The notes under the pieces: generated by a model
The model's input: only the letters and a program-made list of their open reading frames with translations
Told to the model about the DNA's origin: nothing
Databases searched by the model: none
NCBI RefSeq assembly: GCF_025370935.1
Contig: NC_133497.1
Location: forward strand, 9,860,609-9,924,608
Direction of reading: 5' to 3'
Origin: Choristoneura fumiferana
Taxonomy: Eukaryota; Arthropoda; Insecta; Lepidoptera; Tortricidae
DNA: 64,000 nucleotides
Position numbers and translations under genes: made by a program
Shown: piece after piece, positions 1 to 18,100 of the stretch
How the letters are laid out: the number at the start of each line of letters is the position of its first letter
How positions within the stretch are numbered: the first letter of the stretch is position 1

Positions 1-832
1 CGCTGTCAGTCATTGACAATCTGTTTAAATTTTCGACTTAGAGTTACAAGGCGCTCTATTTAATAACTGCACGTCTTGCGACGTCTATAGACGAAGCCCA
101 CCGTCTGATGCTTTGCGATGTGGTTTCTGGTTTAATTCAATTACCTTTGGCTTCGTAACGCTCGCACCCTCAAGCCCTTCGTGGGGTCCCGAGTGACTTA
201 AACGCTGCGGATGTTGCCACTTACTTTAAACACTCTGCGTTTTCTCCAGAATGTCGCTACAGTTCAGTATCTGCTTTTCAGACTGGCCCGCTGAGCTTTA
301 GATCGATATTAGCAGACTAGGCCGTAAAGAGTATAAACAAAATGCTCTTATTCATTTCATCACTGAAACCGATCTGCCCGCACCAGTCTCCGCAAATCCA
401 AATCATTTCGGCTCCTGGATGAGAATGGTGCGAGCAACGGCAAAGCGCATCAATTCATTTCATTATTGCGTATGCGTAGTCTACAAAGTCGAGACCTTCA
501 TTTTAATCTGCCTCGTCTAGAAGGAAGTTTGTGTACCTTCCAACCTGCTTGCACATCCTCTCCTAGTATGCCAAATATCTTCTAATTTTCAATTTGGCCA
601 GAAGAGTATCTGTAGGTGATTTACAACTATCTGAAGCCCACATCTTACGACAGAGAAGAACCGAAAGCCTTTGCCACAAAGCAGTTTCCCCTTTTCAAGT
701 TGTCACCCTACATCAACGCAATTATCACATGCCTCGTCAAATAGTCGTAGCAACATTAATTTTCGACTGAATACATCAAGCTTTAATGGCGAGAACGTGA
801 AAGCAACAGATCTGCAGCGCCAAGAATAATAT
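1..832. other. unassigned sequence upstream of BEL/Pao remnant
   Basis: No open frame of useful length is seen. The stretch lies directly 5' of the BEL/Pao polymerase end and may be its decayed internal part, but I could not recognise protease, reverse transcriptase or RNase H motifs. Treat it as probable retrotransposon debris. Confidence 0.3.
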
Positions 833-1402
833 GTGATAGAAGAAACGCTACAAGAAAGAGCTCTTTCTGATGAAGTTTTGACAACCTTTGCGACAGAAGC
901 TGAAGTTCTGGTAAATTCACAGCCACTAACTCGTATTTTGCTGGAAGATGCCGACGAGGCTCTAATGCCAGCGCACCTGATTCTCGGAGCATCATCTGAG
1001 CGCCCAGTTCCCGCAGCTCTTAACATATCTGATCTCGGCAGGAGCAGATGGCAAAGTGCTGACAGGCTAGCCGATCATTTCTGGCAATGCTGGATGAACG
1101 AAAATCTATCCTTATTACCACCCAGAACAGGAGGCTGCACTCCACCCGCAATTGCAGAGAGTGACATAGTGATTGGCATAATAATTTTCTGCGATTTTAA
1201 TGATTCCGATCTGCTCTGTCGTTCGTGGCTCAAAGATCGCTTCACCCGGCTGTACCCTGGACGAGATGGGGTAGTTCGAGTCGCAGAAGTCACCACCGCT
1301 GCTGGCGCCTTTCTCAGATCACAGAAGAAGTTAGCCCAGATCCTCGTCCCTTTAAAAAAGGGGAGAATGTGCAAGATTGCACAACCTTTTAGAGTCTTTT
1401 AG
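833..1402 (+). mobile_element. BEL/Pao LTR retrotransposon, end of pol (integrase C-terminal region)
   Basis: An open frame of about 189 codons ends at 1402. It reads like the integrase end of BEL/Pao elements: a block around NSQPLT followed by ALMPAHLILG, then LADHFWQCW, then LYPGRDGVVRVAEV near the end. These match the integrase tail and the DUF5641-type domain of the superfamily. The part between the W-rich block and LYPGRDG is poorly conserved, and no catalytic D,D-35-E core is visible upstream, so this is a broken copy. No LTR could be delimited; the satellite starts right after it. Superfamily assignment is fairly sure, activity very unlikely. Confidence 0.75.
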
Positions 1403-1489
1403 GTTTTAATACATCTTTTTATTGTCTATGGATTTTTGATATGTGACTTTGATTATACTTTTGTTCCAACGGAAAACCAGTGCCTATTC

Positions 1490-4400
1490 ATTTAATCCGA
1501 AATAGTTATTATTTCATTCGAAAGAGCATCTAGTAAGGTTTAATTATGTGCTAAGCATTTAGTGTAATCTAGACATCTTCAGCTCTGGGAAACCAAAAAT
1601 ATGTAATAAAAAATTTAGGCCGCTGACGATTTTTCTTTATTTTGAGGAAGTCTCGTTCTTTCAATATGAACCATTATAGATTCATTTAAAAGCGCATTTA
1701 ATTACGTTCAATTTGATACTAGTAATAAAGTGTAATCTAGAGAGATTCATCTTTAAATTTACCCAAAAATGTTGCATAAAGTTGCATGTGTGAAGTTAGC
1801 AGCCTAAATTTTATTAGTTAAATTATAGGGTTTCTTGTTCTTTCAATATAAACTGTTATTAATTTATTCGAAAGAGCATCTAGTAAGGTTTATTTCTGTG
1901 CTAAGCATTTAGTGTAATCTCGACATCTTCTTCTCTAAAGAACCAAAAATATGTATGGAAATTCGGGCCGCTGACGACGTTTCTTGATTTTGAGGGCGTC
2001 TTGTTCTTTCAATGTAAACCGTTATTGATTCATTCAAAAGAGCATCTTATATAGTTTATTTAGATGCTAAACGTTTTGTGTAATCTCGACATCATCAACT
2101 CTGCAAACCAAAAATATCTTAGTACTTTTTTGGCTGCTGACGATTTTACTTCATTTTGAGGAAGTCTCGTTCTTTCAATATGAACCATTATAGATTCATT
2201 TAAAAGCGCATTTAATTACGTTCAATTTGATACTAGTTATAAAGTGTAATCTAGAGAGATTCATCTTTAAATTGCCAAAAATATTGCATGAAGTTGCATG
2301 TGTGAAGTTAGCAGCCTAAATTTTATTAGTTAAATTAAAGGGTTTCTTGTTCTTTCAATATAAACTGTTATTAATTTATTCGAAAGAGCATCTAGTAAGG
2401 TTTATTTCTGTGCTAAGCATTTAGTGTAATCTCGACATCTTCTTCTCTAAAGAAACCAAAATATGTATGGAAATTCGGGCCGCTGACGACGTTTCTTGAT
2501 TTTGAGGGCGTCTTGTTCTTTCAATGTAAACCGTTATTGATTCATTCAAAAGAGCATCTTATATAGTTTATTTAGATGCTAAACGTTTTGTGTAATCTCG
2601 ACATCATCAACTCTGCAAACCAAAAATATCTTAGTACTTTTTTGGCTGCTGACGATTTTACTTCATTTTGAGGAAGTCTCGTTCTTTCAATATGAACCAT
2701 TATAGATTCATTTAAAAGCGCATTTAATTACGTTCAATTTGATACTAGTAATAAAGTGTAATCTAGAGAGATTCATCTTTAAATTTCCAAAAATATTGCA
2801 TGAAGTTGCATGTGTGAAGTTAGCAGCCTAAATTTTATTAGTTAAATTAAAGGGTTTCTTGTTCTTTCAATATAAACTGTTATTAATTTATTCGAAAGAG
2901 CATCTAGTAAGGTTTATTTCTGTGCTAAGCATTTAGTGTAATCTCGACATCTTCTTCTCTAAAGAACCAAAAATATGTATGGAAATTCGGGCCGCTGACG
3001 ACGTTTCTTGATTTTGAGGGCGTCTTGTTCTTTCAATGTAAACCGTTATTGATTCATTCAAAGAGCATCTATAAAGTTTATTTAGATGCTAAACGTTTTG
3101 TGTAATCTCGACATCATCAACTCTGCAAACCAAAAATATCTTAGTACTTTTTTGGCTGCTGACGATTTTACTTCATTTTGAGGAAGTCTCGTTCTTTCAA
3201 TATGAACCATTATAGATTCATTTAAAAGCGCATTTAATTACGTTTAATTTGATACTAGTTATAAAGTGTAATCTAGAGAGATTCATCTTTAAATTACCAA
3301 AAATATTGCATGAAGTTGCATGTGTGAAGTTAGCAGCCTAAATTTTATTAGTTAAATTAAAGGGTTTCTTGTTCTTTCAATATAAACTGTTATTAATTTA
3401 TTCGAAAGAGCATCTAGTAAGGTTTATTTCTGTGCTAAGCATTTAGTGTAATCTCGACATCTTCTTCTCTAAAGAACCAAAAATATGTATGGAAATTCGG
3501 GCCGCTGACGACGTTTCTTGATTTTGAGGGCGTCTTGTTCTTTCAATGTAAACCGTTATTGATTCATTCAAAAGAGCATCTAATAAAGTTTATTTAGATG
3601 CTAAACGTTTTGTGTAATCTCGACATCATCAACTCTGCCAATCAAAATATTCTTTAGTACTCTTTTTGGCTGCTTGACCGATTTTACTTCATTTGAGGAA
3701 GTCTCGTTCTTTCAATATGAACCATTATTAGATTGATTAGAAAGCGCATTTAATTACGTTTAATTTGATACTAGTAATAGAGTGTAATCTAGAGAGCTTC
3801 ATCTTTAAAGTACCAAAAAATGTTGCATAAAGTTGCATGTGTGAAGTTAGCAGCCTAATTTTATTAGTTAAATTAAAGGTTTCTTTTCTTTCAATATAAA
3901 CTGTTATTAATTTATTCGAAAGAGCATCTAGTAAGGTTTATTCTCTGTGCTAAGCATTTAGTGTAATCTCGACATCTTCTTCTCTAAAGAACCAAAAATA
4001 TGTATGGAATTTCGGGCCGCTGACGACGTTTCTTAATTTTGAGGGCGTCTGTTCTTTCAATGTAAACCGTTATTGATTCATTCAAAAGAGCATCTAATAA
4101 AGTTTATTTAGATGCTAAACGTTTTGTGTAATCTCGACATCATCAACTCTGCAAATCAAAAATATCTTAGTACTTTTTTGGCTGCTGACGATTTTACTTC
4201 ATTTTGAGGAAGTCTCGTTCTTTCAATATGAACCATTATAGATTCATTTAAAAGCGCATTTAATTACGTTTAATTTGATACTAGTAATAGAGTGTAATCT
4301 AGAGAGCTTCATCTTTAAATAACCAAAAATGTTGCATAAAGTTGCATGTGTGAAGTTAGCAGCCTAAATTTTATTAGTTAAATTAAAGGGTTTCTTGTTC

Positions 4401-4660
4401 TTTCAATATAAACTGTTATTCATTTATTCGAAAGAGCATCTAGTAAGGTTTATTTCTGTGCTAAGCATTTAGTGTAATCTCGACATCTTCAGCTCTGCAA
4501 ATCAAAAATATCTGGTACCTACTTTTTTGGCTGCTTACGATTTTAAAGTCTTGTTTTTTCAATATGAAACATTATAGATTCATTCAAAAGCGCATCTAAT
4601 TACGTTTAATTTGATACAGTTATACAGTGTAATCTAGAGATTCATCTTATATTACCAAAA
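1490..4660. repeat. satellite array with trimeric higher-order unit (~512 bp)
   Basis: The word tttgaggaagtctcg recurs at about 1641, 2157, 2667, 3177, 3692 and 4203, a spacing of 510-516 bp, giving nearly six copies. Each unit contains three diverged monomers of about 166-182 bp. All three share the blocks t(c/t)ttgttctttcaat, a TTATTnATT-like block, a GCATCTAnTAA-like block, GTGTAATCT and CCAAAAAT. Copies of the same monomer in different units are nearly identical, while the three monomers within a unit differ strongly. That is the definition of higher-order repeat structure. The array starts about 90 bp after the BEL/Pao frame. Confidence 0.9.
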
Positions 4661-4722
4661 TGATTGCATAAAGTTTAGGCTGCTAACTTCACACATGCAG
4701 CAGCCTAAACTTTATGCAATAA
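4661..4722. repeat. inverted repeat closing the satellite
   Basis: A 21-bp arm (ttgcataaagtttaggctgct) is followed after about 14 bases by its exact reverse complement. The arms and the spacer reuse satellite words in inverted order, so the array ends at an inversion junction. Further inverted copies of the word ggctgctaactt lie at about 4880-4910. Confidence 0.8.
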
Positions 4723-5210
4723 TTTTAATTTTTAAATAATGGTTTTATTTGGTTTTTGTTGTATTTGGCTTTAGGAATGGCGCCATTTTTTATTTCTTAT
4801 CTTCCCGTCCTTTAATTACATTTTTTAATGATTTAATGCAGTTCGAAACATGGACTTTTTCATTTGGTCGGGTTATCTTAGGCTGCTAACTTTAGGCTGC
4901 TAACTTCACACTCGTCCTAATAATTATACTTTAAGTTTAATTCATATTTTTGATTTCATAATTTGATATGTTTGTGTTACCTAATGCACAGTTAGAAAAA
5001 AATATTATTCTAGTGTTACTACCTATTCACATAAAATGAATTTCTGCCGGGAAACTCTCATATAAAACTCTCTATCTTATATAAAACGAACTGCTGTTTG
5101 AAAAACTGATTAAACTATTCAAATAAAACGCAAGTTGCACAAAAAATACTTATATTTTAGCATTAATATTCAGGCGTTAAAATTACAACAAATATTATAC
5201 AATAACATTA
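4723..5210. other. AT-rich intergenic DNA
   Basis: Apart from short inverted satellite words near 4880-4910, I see no gene or recognisable repeat here. Confidence 0.4.
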
Positions 5211-5213
5211 TAC

Positions 5214-5797
5214 AGGGTGGCCCATTTATATCGGTCAGTATGGGAAAGTCTGAAACTATACGACATACGAAAATTTCTTCTTAGGAACCATGACATCGAT
5301 TTTAATAACAAGAAAAAACTGCATTAATGCATTTAAAAAAAACCTGTACTCAGCTCGGGAACCGAACCTGATTATTTTGAAAAAAAAAAACACACTATTT
5401 CTATTTAGATATCAATTGTGTACGTCTTAAGAAGTAAATGTGTCCATGAAACATTATGTCTAAAATGAATAAAATGAATTGTTTTCACATACTTTACTTT
5501 ATTCTAGTAGGTGTTCGAGTTGTCCACCGTTTTTTCAATACACTGTTCAACAAGGTTAGGTAACGATCTTATTATTGCATTTTGACATGGTGAATTTGCG
5601 TTAAAATTGACTCAATGGCTGCTTTAAGGTCTTCAACGGTATCATAGCTTGTTACATAGGGTACAAACAACCATAGAGAGAATTTTACATGCCAGAATTT
5701 GTTGAATATTGTAACGGTGGACACTTCGAACACCTACTAGAATAAAGTAGTTTCAGACTTTCCCATACTGACCGATATAAATGGGCCACCCTGTATA
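5214..5797. mobile_element. DNA transposon relic with ~45-bp terminal inverted repeats
   Basis: The left end begins CAGGGTGGCCCATTTATATC and its reverse complement closes the element at 5797, with about 45 bp of nearly perfect inverted repeat and TA on both sides. The interior is AT-rich and has no long frame. A related left half, without a right end, lies in PRPF4 intron 9 (about 37158-37330). Confidence 0.8.
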
Positions 5798-5904
5798 TCA
5801 CTTGTTATATAATTTGGTTTATAAAATGATTTGCCACATTTTGATCAAAAACAGATAGGTGCTGCTCACGATGGTATTTTGAGCTAACGTCAGCTCTACT
5901 CTTA

Positions 5905-6220
5905 ATATAATAATAATAAATCATTTATTCCAGGCATCACGGCCCATACAATAAATACCTTAAAGACTAACATACATATTACAATATTTAAAACTAATTA
6001 ATTATTAATAATTAAAATAGCTTAACTAATAGATATCTTATCATAACTAATAGTATCTATCTACCTATCTATCTGTTTAGATTTGTTGTGTATGTGTATT
6101 GTATGTGTTAGTTTTATGTATTCTTGATACAGCTCTAATCTACTGTAAGATACACTATCCCAGATTGACATTAGACTACTTACTTTAAAAAAAAATACAA
6201 AATTTCCGCACAATAAAAAT
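5905..6220 (-). mobile_element. non-LTR retroposon 3' ends (two families)
   Basis: About 5915-6000 matches 9517-9610 (a block with GGCCCATACAATAAATACCTT). About 6060-6160 matches, in inverted orientation, 47655-47750. Both look like 3' untranslated ends of lepidopteran non-LTR retrotransposons. Confidence 0.55.
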
Positions 6221-6789
6221 AAGTTTCAGTTTTGAGGCAGATTTTCAAAATTGTTTCAATAATAGAAAGCTACAATGTGTCTCTAATCGACAATTAAGAA
6301 TATAAAAATAGATCTTGACAGAAATTCATGTCCCGCTGGAACTTTACAATTTCTCGGGATATAATCCTATACCGTGTATGAAGTTGCGGGCAAAAGATTT
6401 TATTATAAGAAATTTGAATTTGTACGCCTATCTTTAGGTAGAAAGTGGAGATTCAAAATAGTTTTAAGATCATTTATGTACACCTGCTTTCAACAAATAA
6501 ATTATTATTATTATTATTTTCGAAGGATTGGTATTTCTCAGCTCTAGGCTGGTATTAACTACATTTACGGGTTATCCACCAAGTAAATGTAGCAAGAGTT
6601 GTAGAATAAATATTTTTAAGAAGATTGCTGAGGGCTATTTTCAGGGTCTAGTTGCATGAACTTTCTCACTATTCTGCATGTATTAAGTATTGCGGCTTTA
6701 TTAAATATAAACAATAATTTGATAAGCGCCCACGATTTACATTGACTTGAACGTTCTCGTGTCAGTGCGAGAGGAGTGTTCGAGTGAAG
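6221..6789. promoter_or_regulatory. upstream region of the CLIP-domain gene
   Basis: Mostly AT-rich, with a small Helitron-like scrap near 6330-6400. A TCAGT arthropod initiator motif lies at 6762-6766, 24 bp before the ATG at 6790, so transcription may start there. No convincing downstream promoter element was found. Confidence 0.35.
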
Positions 6790-13691
<6,902 letters not shown>

Positions 13692-13732
13692 GTAAGTGAC
13701 AGTATTTAATGTTTCACAGATAATGGATTTGG

Positions 13733-13930
13733 CGACCGGATGGCCAAGTGGTTAGAGAATTGAATACGAAGCTTGAGGTCTCGGGTTCGAATCCCGGCCG
13801 GGGCAGATATTTGTTTGAATACGAATGTCTGTTCTCGGGTTTTGGATGTTGAATAGTATTTAAGTATGTATATCTATATAAGTATAGTAAGACAAACACA
13901 TTTTTGCAACGCATCCTCGATTATCTCTGG
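13733..13930 (+). mobile_element. tRNA-derived SINE (family A), copy 1
   Basis: It begins CGACCGGATGGCCAAGTGG (A box) and has GGTTCGAATCCCGGCCGGGG (B box) about 45 bases on, then the family tail TTCTCGGGTTTTGGATGTT. Other copies: 21128-21352 (minus), 28550-28800 (plus), 30620-30712 (minus, truncated) and the split copy at 40546-41046. Confidence 0.8.
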
Positions 13931-14547
13931 TGGAAACGCAGCCTAAATAGCAACTGGTCAAAGTAGCAAGTGGCCTAAAAAGTTCTGTGAAAAGATATAG
14001 TTAGTTTAGTTAAAAGGTATTGCTTACTAATTGCGGTGTGTACAATAGAGAGCCATTGTACTCATATTGTTATTATAATGTTCACCGAATGTCTAGTAGG
14101 TCTTTGTACGTCAATTTCCTGGGTTTTTCAATTTCAATTCGATGAACCGTTTTGCGGAGCTCCTATTCTGCGTGGCTGAGGTGCTTCATGTCTTCGTGCA
14201 GCTATAACCTAATCGATGTTTTTTTTTAAGTTTCTGACACAAACAGGTTGTGATAAGTTGCTTTTATTTCATTTCATCTCTTTTTCAATCGTTTTTAACA
14301 CCCTTGTTCGTTAACTGATACTACTTAGAAATACTTATTTTTATCAGAAAGCGCGGAATAACAAAAGTCAAGGGTCAATGTTAGCCAACATCAATGTTGA
14401 TAACTTGTTACCCATTTTTTATGAATTTTATCTAAATGACTGTTGGTTTTTTACATTTTTGTTTGTATCACCTCTGCCCGCGTATCTGAGAACGCATTTA
14501 TCGCTAAATGGCCTTTTCGAGATTATGAAAATGTAAATATATATATA
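13931..14547. other. no gene seen
   Basis: AT-rich DNA up to the first assembly gap. No further CLIP-gene or PRPF3 exon was recognised on either strand. Confidence 0.35.
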
Positions 14548-14647
14548 NNNNNNNNNNNNNNNNNNNNNNNNNNNNNNNNNNNNNNNNNNNNNNNNNNNNN
14601 NNNNNNNNNNNNNNNNNNNNNNNNNNNNNNNNNNNNNNNNNNNNNNN
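14548..14647. other. assembly gap (100 N)
   Basis: Exactly 100 N, a conventional size for a gap of unknown length. Confidence 0.98.
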
Positions 14648-14962
14648 TGCCAACCATTTGAATCTTAGAACCATGTTATATGATAACATAGACTGCCTGT
14701 AGGTTTAGGAAAAAAAAATTAAAATGAAAATGAAATTATTTATTTCAGTTACCAATTTACAGGCGTACAGGCCTACAGGGGGGCTAGGGGGGGTTATGCA
14801 GGCGTTATATATAATAGCCTCCAATACGCCCTCTATCTGGGGGCATGGCAGTGCCCCCGCCAAGTCGAGCGAAAAAGCGGCTCGGCCATACCATCCTTTT
14901 CTCGAAGCAGTTCAGGCCATTTTCGAACCCCTATAACTTCGTTGCTATAAGAGCCGTGGTGG

Positions 14963-15154
14963 NNNNNNNNNNNNNNNNNNNNNNNNNNNNNNNNNNNNNN
15001 NNNNNNNNNNNNNNNNNNNNNNNNNNNNNNNNNNNNNNNNNNNNNNNNNNNNNNNNNNNNNNNNNNNNNNNNNNNNNNNNNNNNNNNNNNNNNNNNNNNN
15101 NNNNNNNNNNNNNNNNNNNNNNNNNNNNNNNNNNNNNNNNNNNNNNNNNNNNNN
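14963..15154. other. assembly gap (192 N)
   Basis: A run of 192 N directly downstream (in gene orientation) of PRPF3 exon 7. Missing exons may lie in or behind it. Confidence 0.98.
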
Positions 15155-15179
15155 ATTATTATTATGTATAACCACTGAC

Positions 15180-18100
15180 CACTCTATGTCGGGCACGCGG
15201 TCTCCTTCAGCCTTGTCAGACGCCAACAGCGCCAGCTTGGTGGCCGACGATATGCCGGTCTTGCGAGCTATCTGCGATATCTCGTTCTGCAGCTTCTCCA
15301 ATTGCGCCTGCAAACGACAGCTCGTTAGAAAAGCTCTACAATGTGTTAATTAAATCCTGCTAATGTTATAAACAGCCCTCTTGCCCTCTTGTTCTGAGAG
15401 GAGGCCTGTGCCCAGCAGTGGGACGTATATAGGCTGGGATGATGATGATGATGAATGTTATAAACAAGTAGCGAAATTTCTCATAGCAAAAATCAAACAT
15501 CAAAGGGATTGAAGATAAGTTTTATCGACTATTCCAGTTATCGATGTTATCGAATCGACTCTTCTTGTTATCGCCTTGTAACATTATTCTGTAACATTTG
15601 ACCTCTTTTTGATAAGCGACTTTCATCTCATATTTAAATAAAATAAATCGCGTCAACGTCACAATGGTGACTTTATGTCGCTTGAGTTTTTCCTCAGTCA
15701 TTCCCGTGTTATTAAAATGGTTAATCCTAAAAGAAAAACGATTGACAAATGGATAAAAAACATCCCATACTTATTTACAATGAAGATTCTTTACGATATA
15801 CTGCTCTTAATCCATATTAATAATTTCGTCAAGGGGTACGGTAGACTCGAAAGAAATGCACATCAAATTGAAGAGCGTAAAAAATTAGTCAATCCGAGTC
15901 GACAACTTGTAGGCGGGAAAATTCGGATTATCGAGTATTTTCAATATTAAATTGAATAAATTACTAAGTATATAATGGCGTTGCGAAGTAAAACATGTCA
16001 AAGTCATCACATCAAAGTGGCGTTAGTGTCACATCATCACGTGTCACAGGTTTGCATTTCGTTCTCCATTGTGACTTTCTTCCATTGGGTTCTTAAGGCC
16101 CCACACACGCTACGATTCGTCGATTTTCATCAGATCGATCGTACAGACGAAGGTCTAATTTCTTTGATTATGAGACAGAGACATCATAGTTATTTGAGCA
16201 AACAAGATTTAGGAGAACTATCTACTGGTGAAATACCGATACGTAGGTTAGCTATGAAAGTACGTTTGAGATAATATTAAGGCGGGGAATATACGTCAGT
16301 TTTTTCGATAGTACGTTATTATGAGTACATTTTACCCGAGCGAAGCCGGGGTTTTCATCTAGTGTAAAGTTAATTTGAAGCAGCTCAAGCTCTTTATATT
16401 TAATTATAACTTACTTTAAAAGTGCTGTATTTAAAATACCTACTATTTCCTGCTTTATTAATTACTGAAATATTTATCGATAGTCGATAAAACTTATGTT
16501 CAATTCCTTTGACGTTTGATTTTTGCTATGAGAAATTCCGCTCCTTGATTATAAATGCGAAAGTTGTGTGTGTGTATGTTCGTTGCTCCTTCACGTAGAC
16601 GTTAGACGCATTTAGGTGAAAGGGTTTAGCAGGCTAAGGAAGGACGCGTGTCCCTGTGAGGAATAGTTGAATGAGGGCTATCGCGAATGAATTCGCCACT
16701 AGAGGCGCTAGTGTAGCGTGAGGTCTCCGAAATGTCAAATCTCATAGTTTTGGGTGAGCTACGCGGGTTTATTTATAATTAGAATAAGTTTGTGAATATT
16801 TTGCAATATCTGAAATTAATTATGGCAAATATGCGTTCCGGGGCAATGAATGTCTGTGTTTTGAGACAGTTTTGTCTTTCAGACACTTTTGTCCTCCCTT
16901 TTTTCTGAACACAAACGGGACTATGCAACACTGTGGCATGCTCGTATTTTTATGGTACGGTTTAAGGTGTATTAAATATGATTTTAATCTAAACTTTGTT
17001 TTCACGCCCGTAATAACAGACTTTGAAAGCCATACTTAAAAACCTCACGCAACAGTGCGCCATCTAGTGAGACAAAAAACGATAGCCCTCATTGGTGAAT
17101 GTCAATTGTTTGTCGCCTCATAACTAGTAATCACTCCAACTTTCAGCCCTCTATCTTGAACTGTCACAGAGATAATGTCAAAAATGTGTTTCCTTAACAT
17201 TTTTTTTCAAACTCGTTTTTCTTCTAATCCATAGCAGCTAAAGCGTTGAAACAAAATCACAGCTACGCAGTTTTTATGGGCGTATACCATACAATTTTAA
17301 TTATATTTTATACGTGAAAAATTAAAATTATAAAATTACAATTTATTTTTTGACACCTTTTTTTAACAAGTTTTTTTGAGGGTACAACTATGAAAAAACA
17401 CATAAATTGCAAATAGTATTAGCTACTACCATACGAAAAATCAATTGATTATAATTGGTGCAACATACTGAAAAAAAAAAAAAAAAACTGAAAGAATTAA
17501 AAGTTAAACTACTGCATTGAAGGTATCCATCTTAGGCCCCTAGGTGGCAACGCATAGAATAGAATAGAATAGAATAGAATAGAAGACATTTATTCACATT
17601 CACAAAGACTCACAAATACAACCAACTAAAAACAACAACAGCAAACACAATAAAACAAAAAAAAAAGAAATACAAAAATTAAATATATGATTTTGTGTGT
17701 CCTCGCAAAAGTGAAACGGCCGCTGACTCAGCATTATGCTGAGGCGTTAGACGCCTGCAGCGCTGATATTCTGTCAGAACCGTCTGTGACTCGCGGAATG
17801 ATACACAAATATACTCACATAAATAAAATTAAGACATATAAATATATTTTATTGTAAGTGAACAAGAATAAAAAAAAACAACATCATCTGCAATACCCCT
17901 GGTGTCTATGGGACCCTGCTCGTTTGCCATCCAGACGAATAAAAAAAAAAAAAAAAGGTGGCTATTTACCTTCATCCGGAGCCGTTCGGCCTGCTGCCTG
18001 AACTTGCCGGGCTCATGGAACCTGAGCGCGCGGCGGGCCCGCGCGGGCGCCTTGAGCGCGACCCGCGGGTCGACCCACGACGCGTCGGCCGCCGGCTCCG

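Noticed and set aside
1490..4660. Relation to primate alpha satellite because of ~170-bp monomers
   Set aside because: The length is a coincidence; the sequences are unrelated.
13733..13810. Genuine tRNA genes (also at 21283, 23260, 24030, 28550, 39155, 54640)
   Set aside because: A and B boxes are present but each is followed by a shared non-tRNA body, and cloverleaf pairing is incomplete. They are tRNA-derived SINEs.
15675..16274. Two open frames of 91 and 99 codons
   Set aside because: They lie in a Helitron-like repeat also present at 53016-53620, where the frames are not kept.
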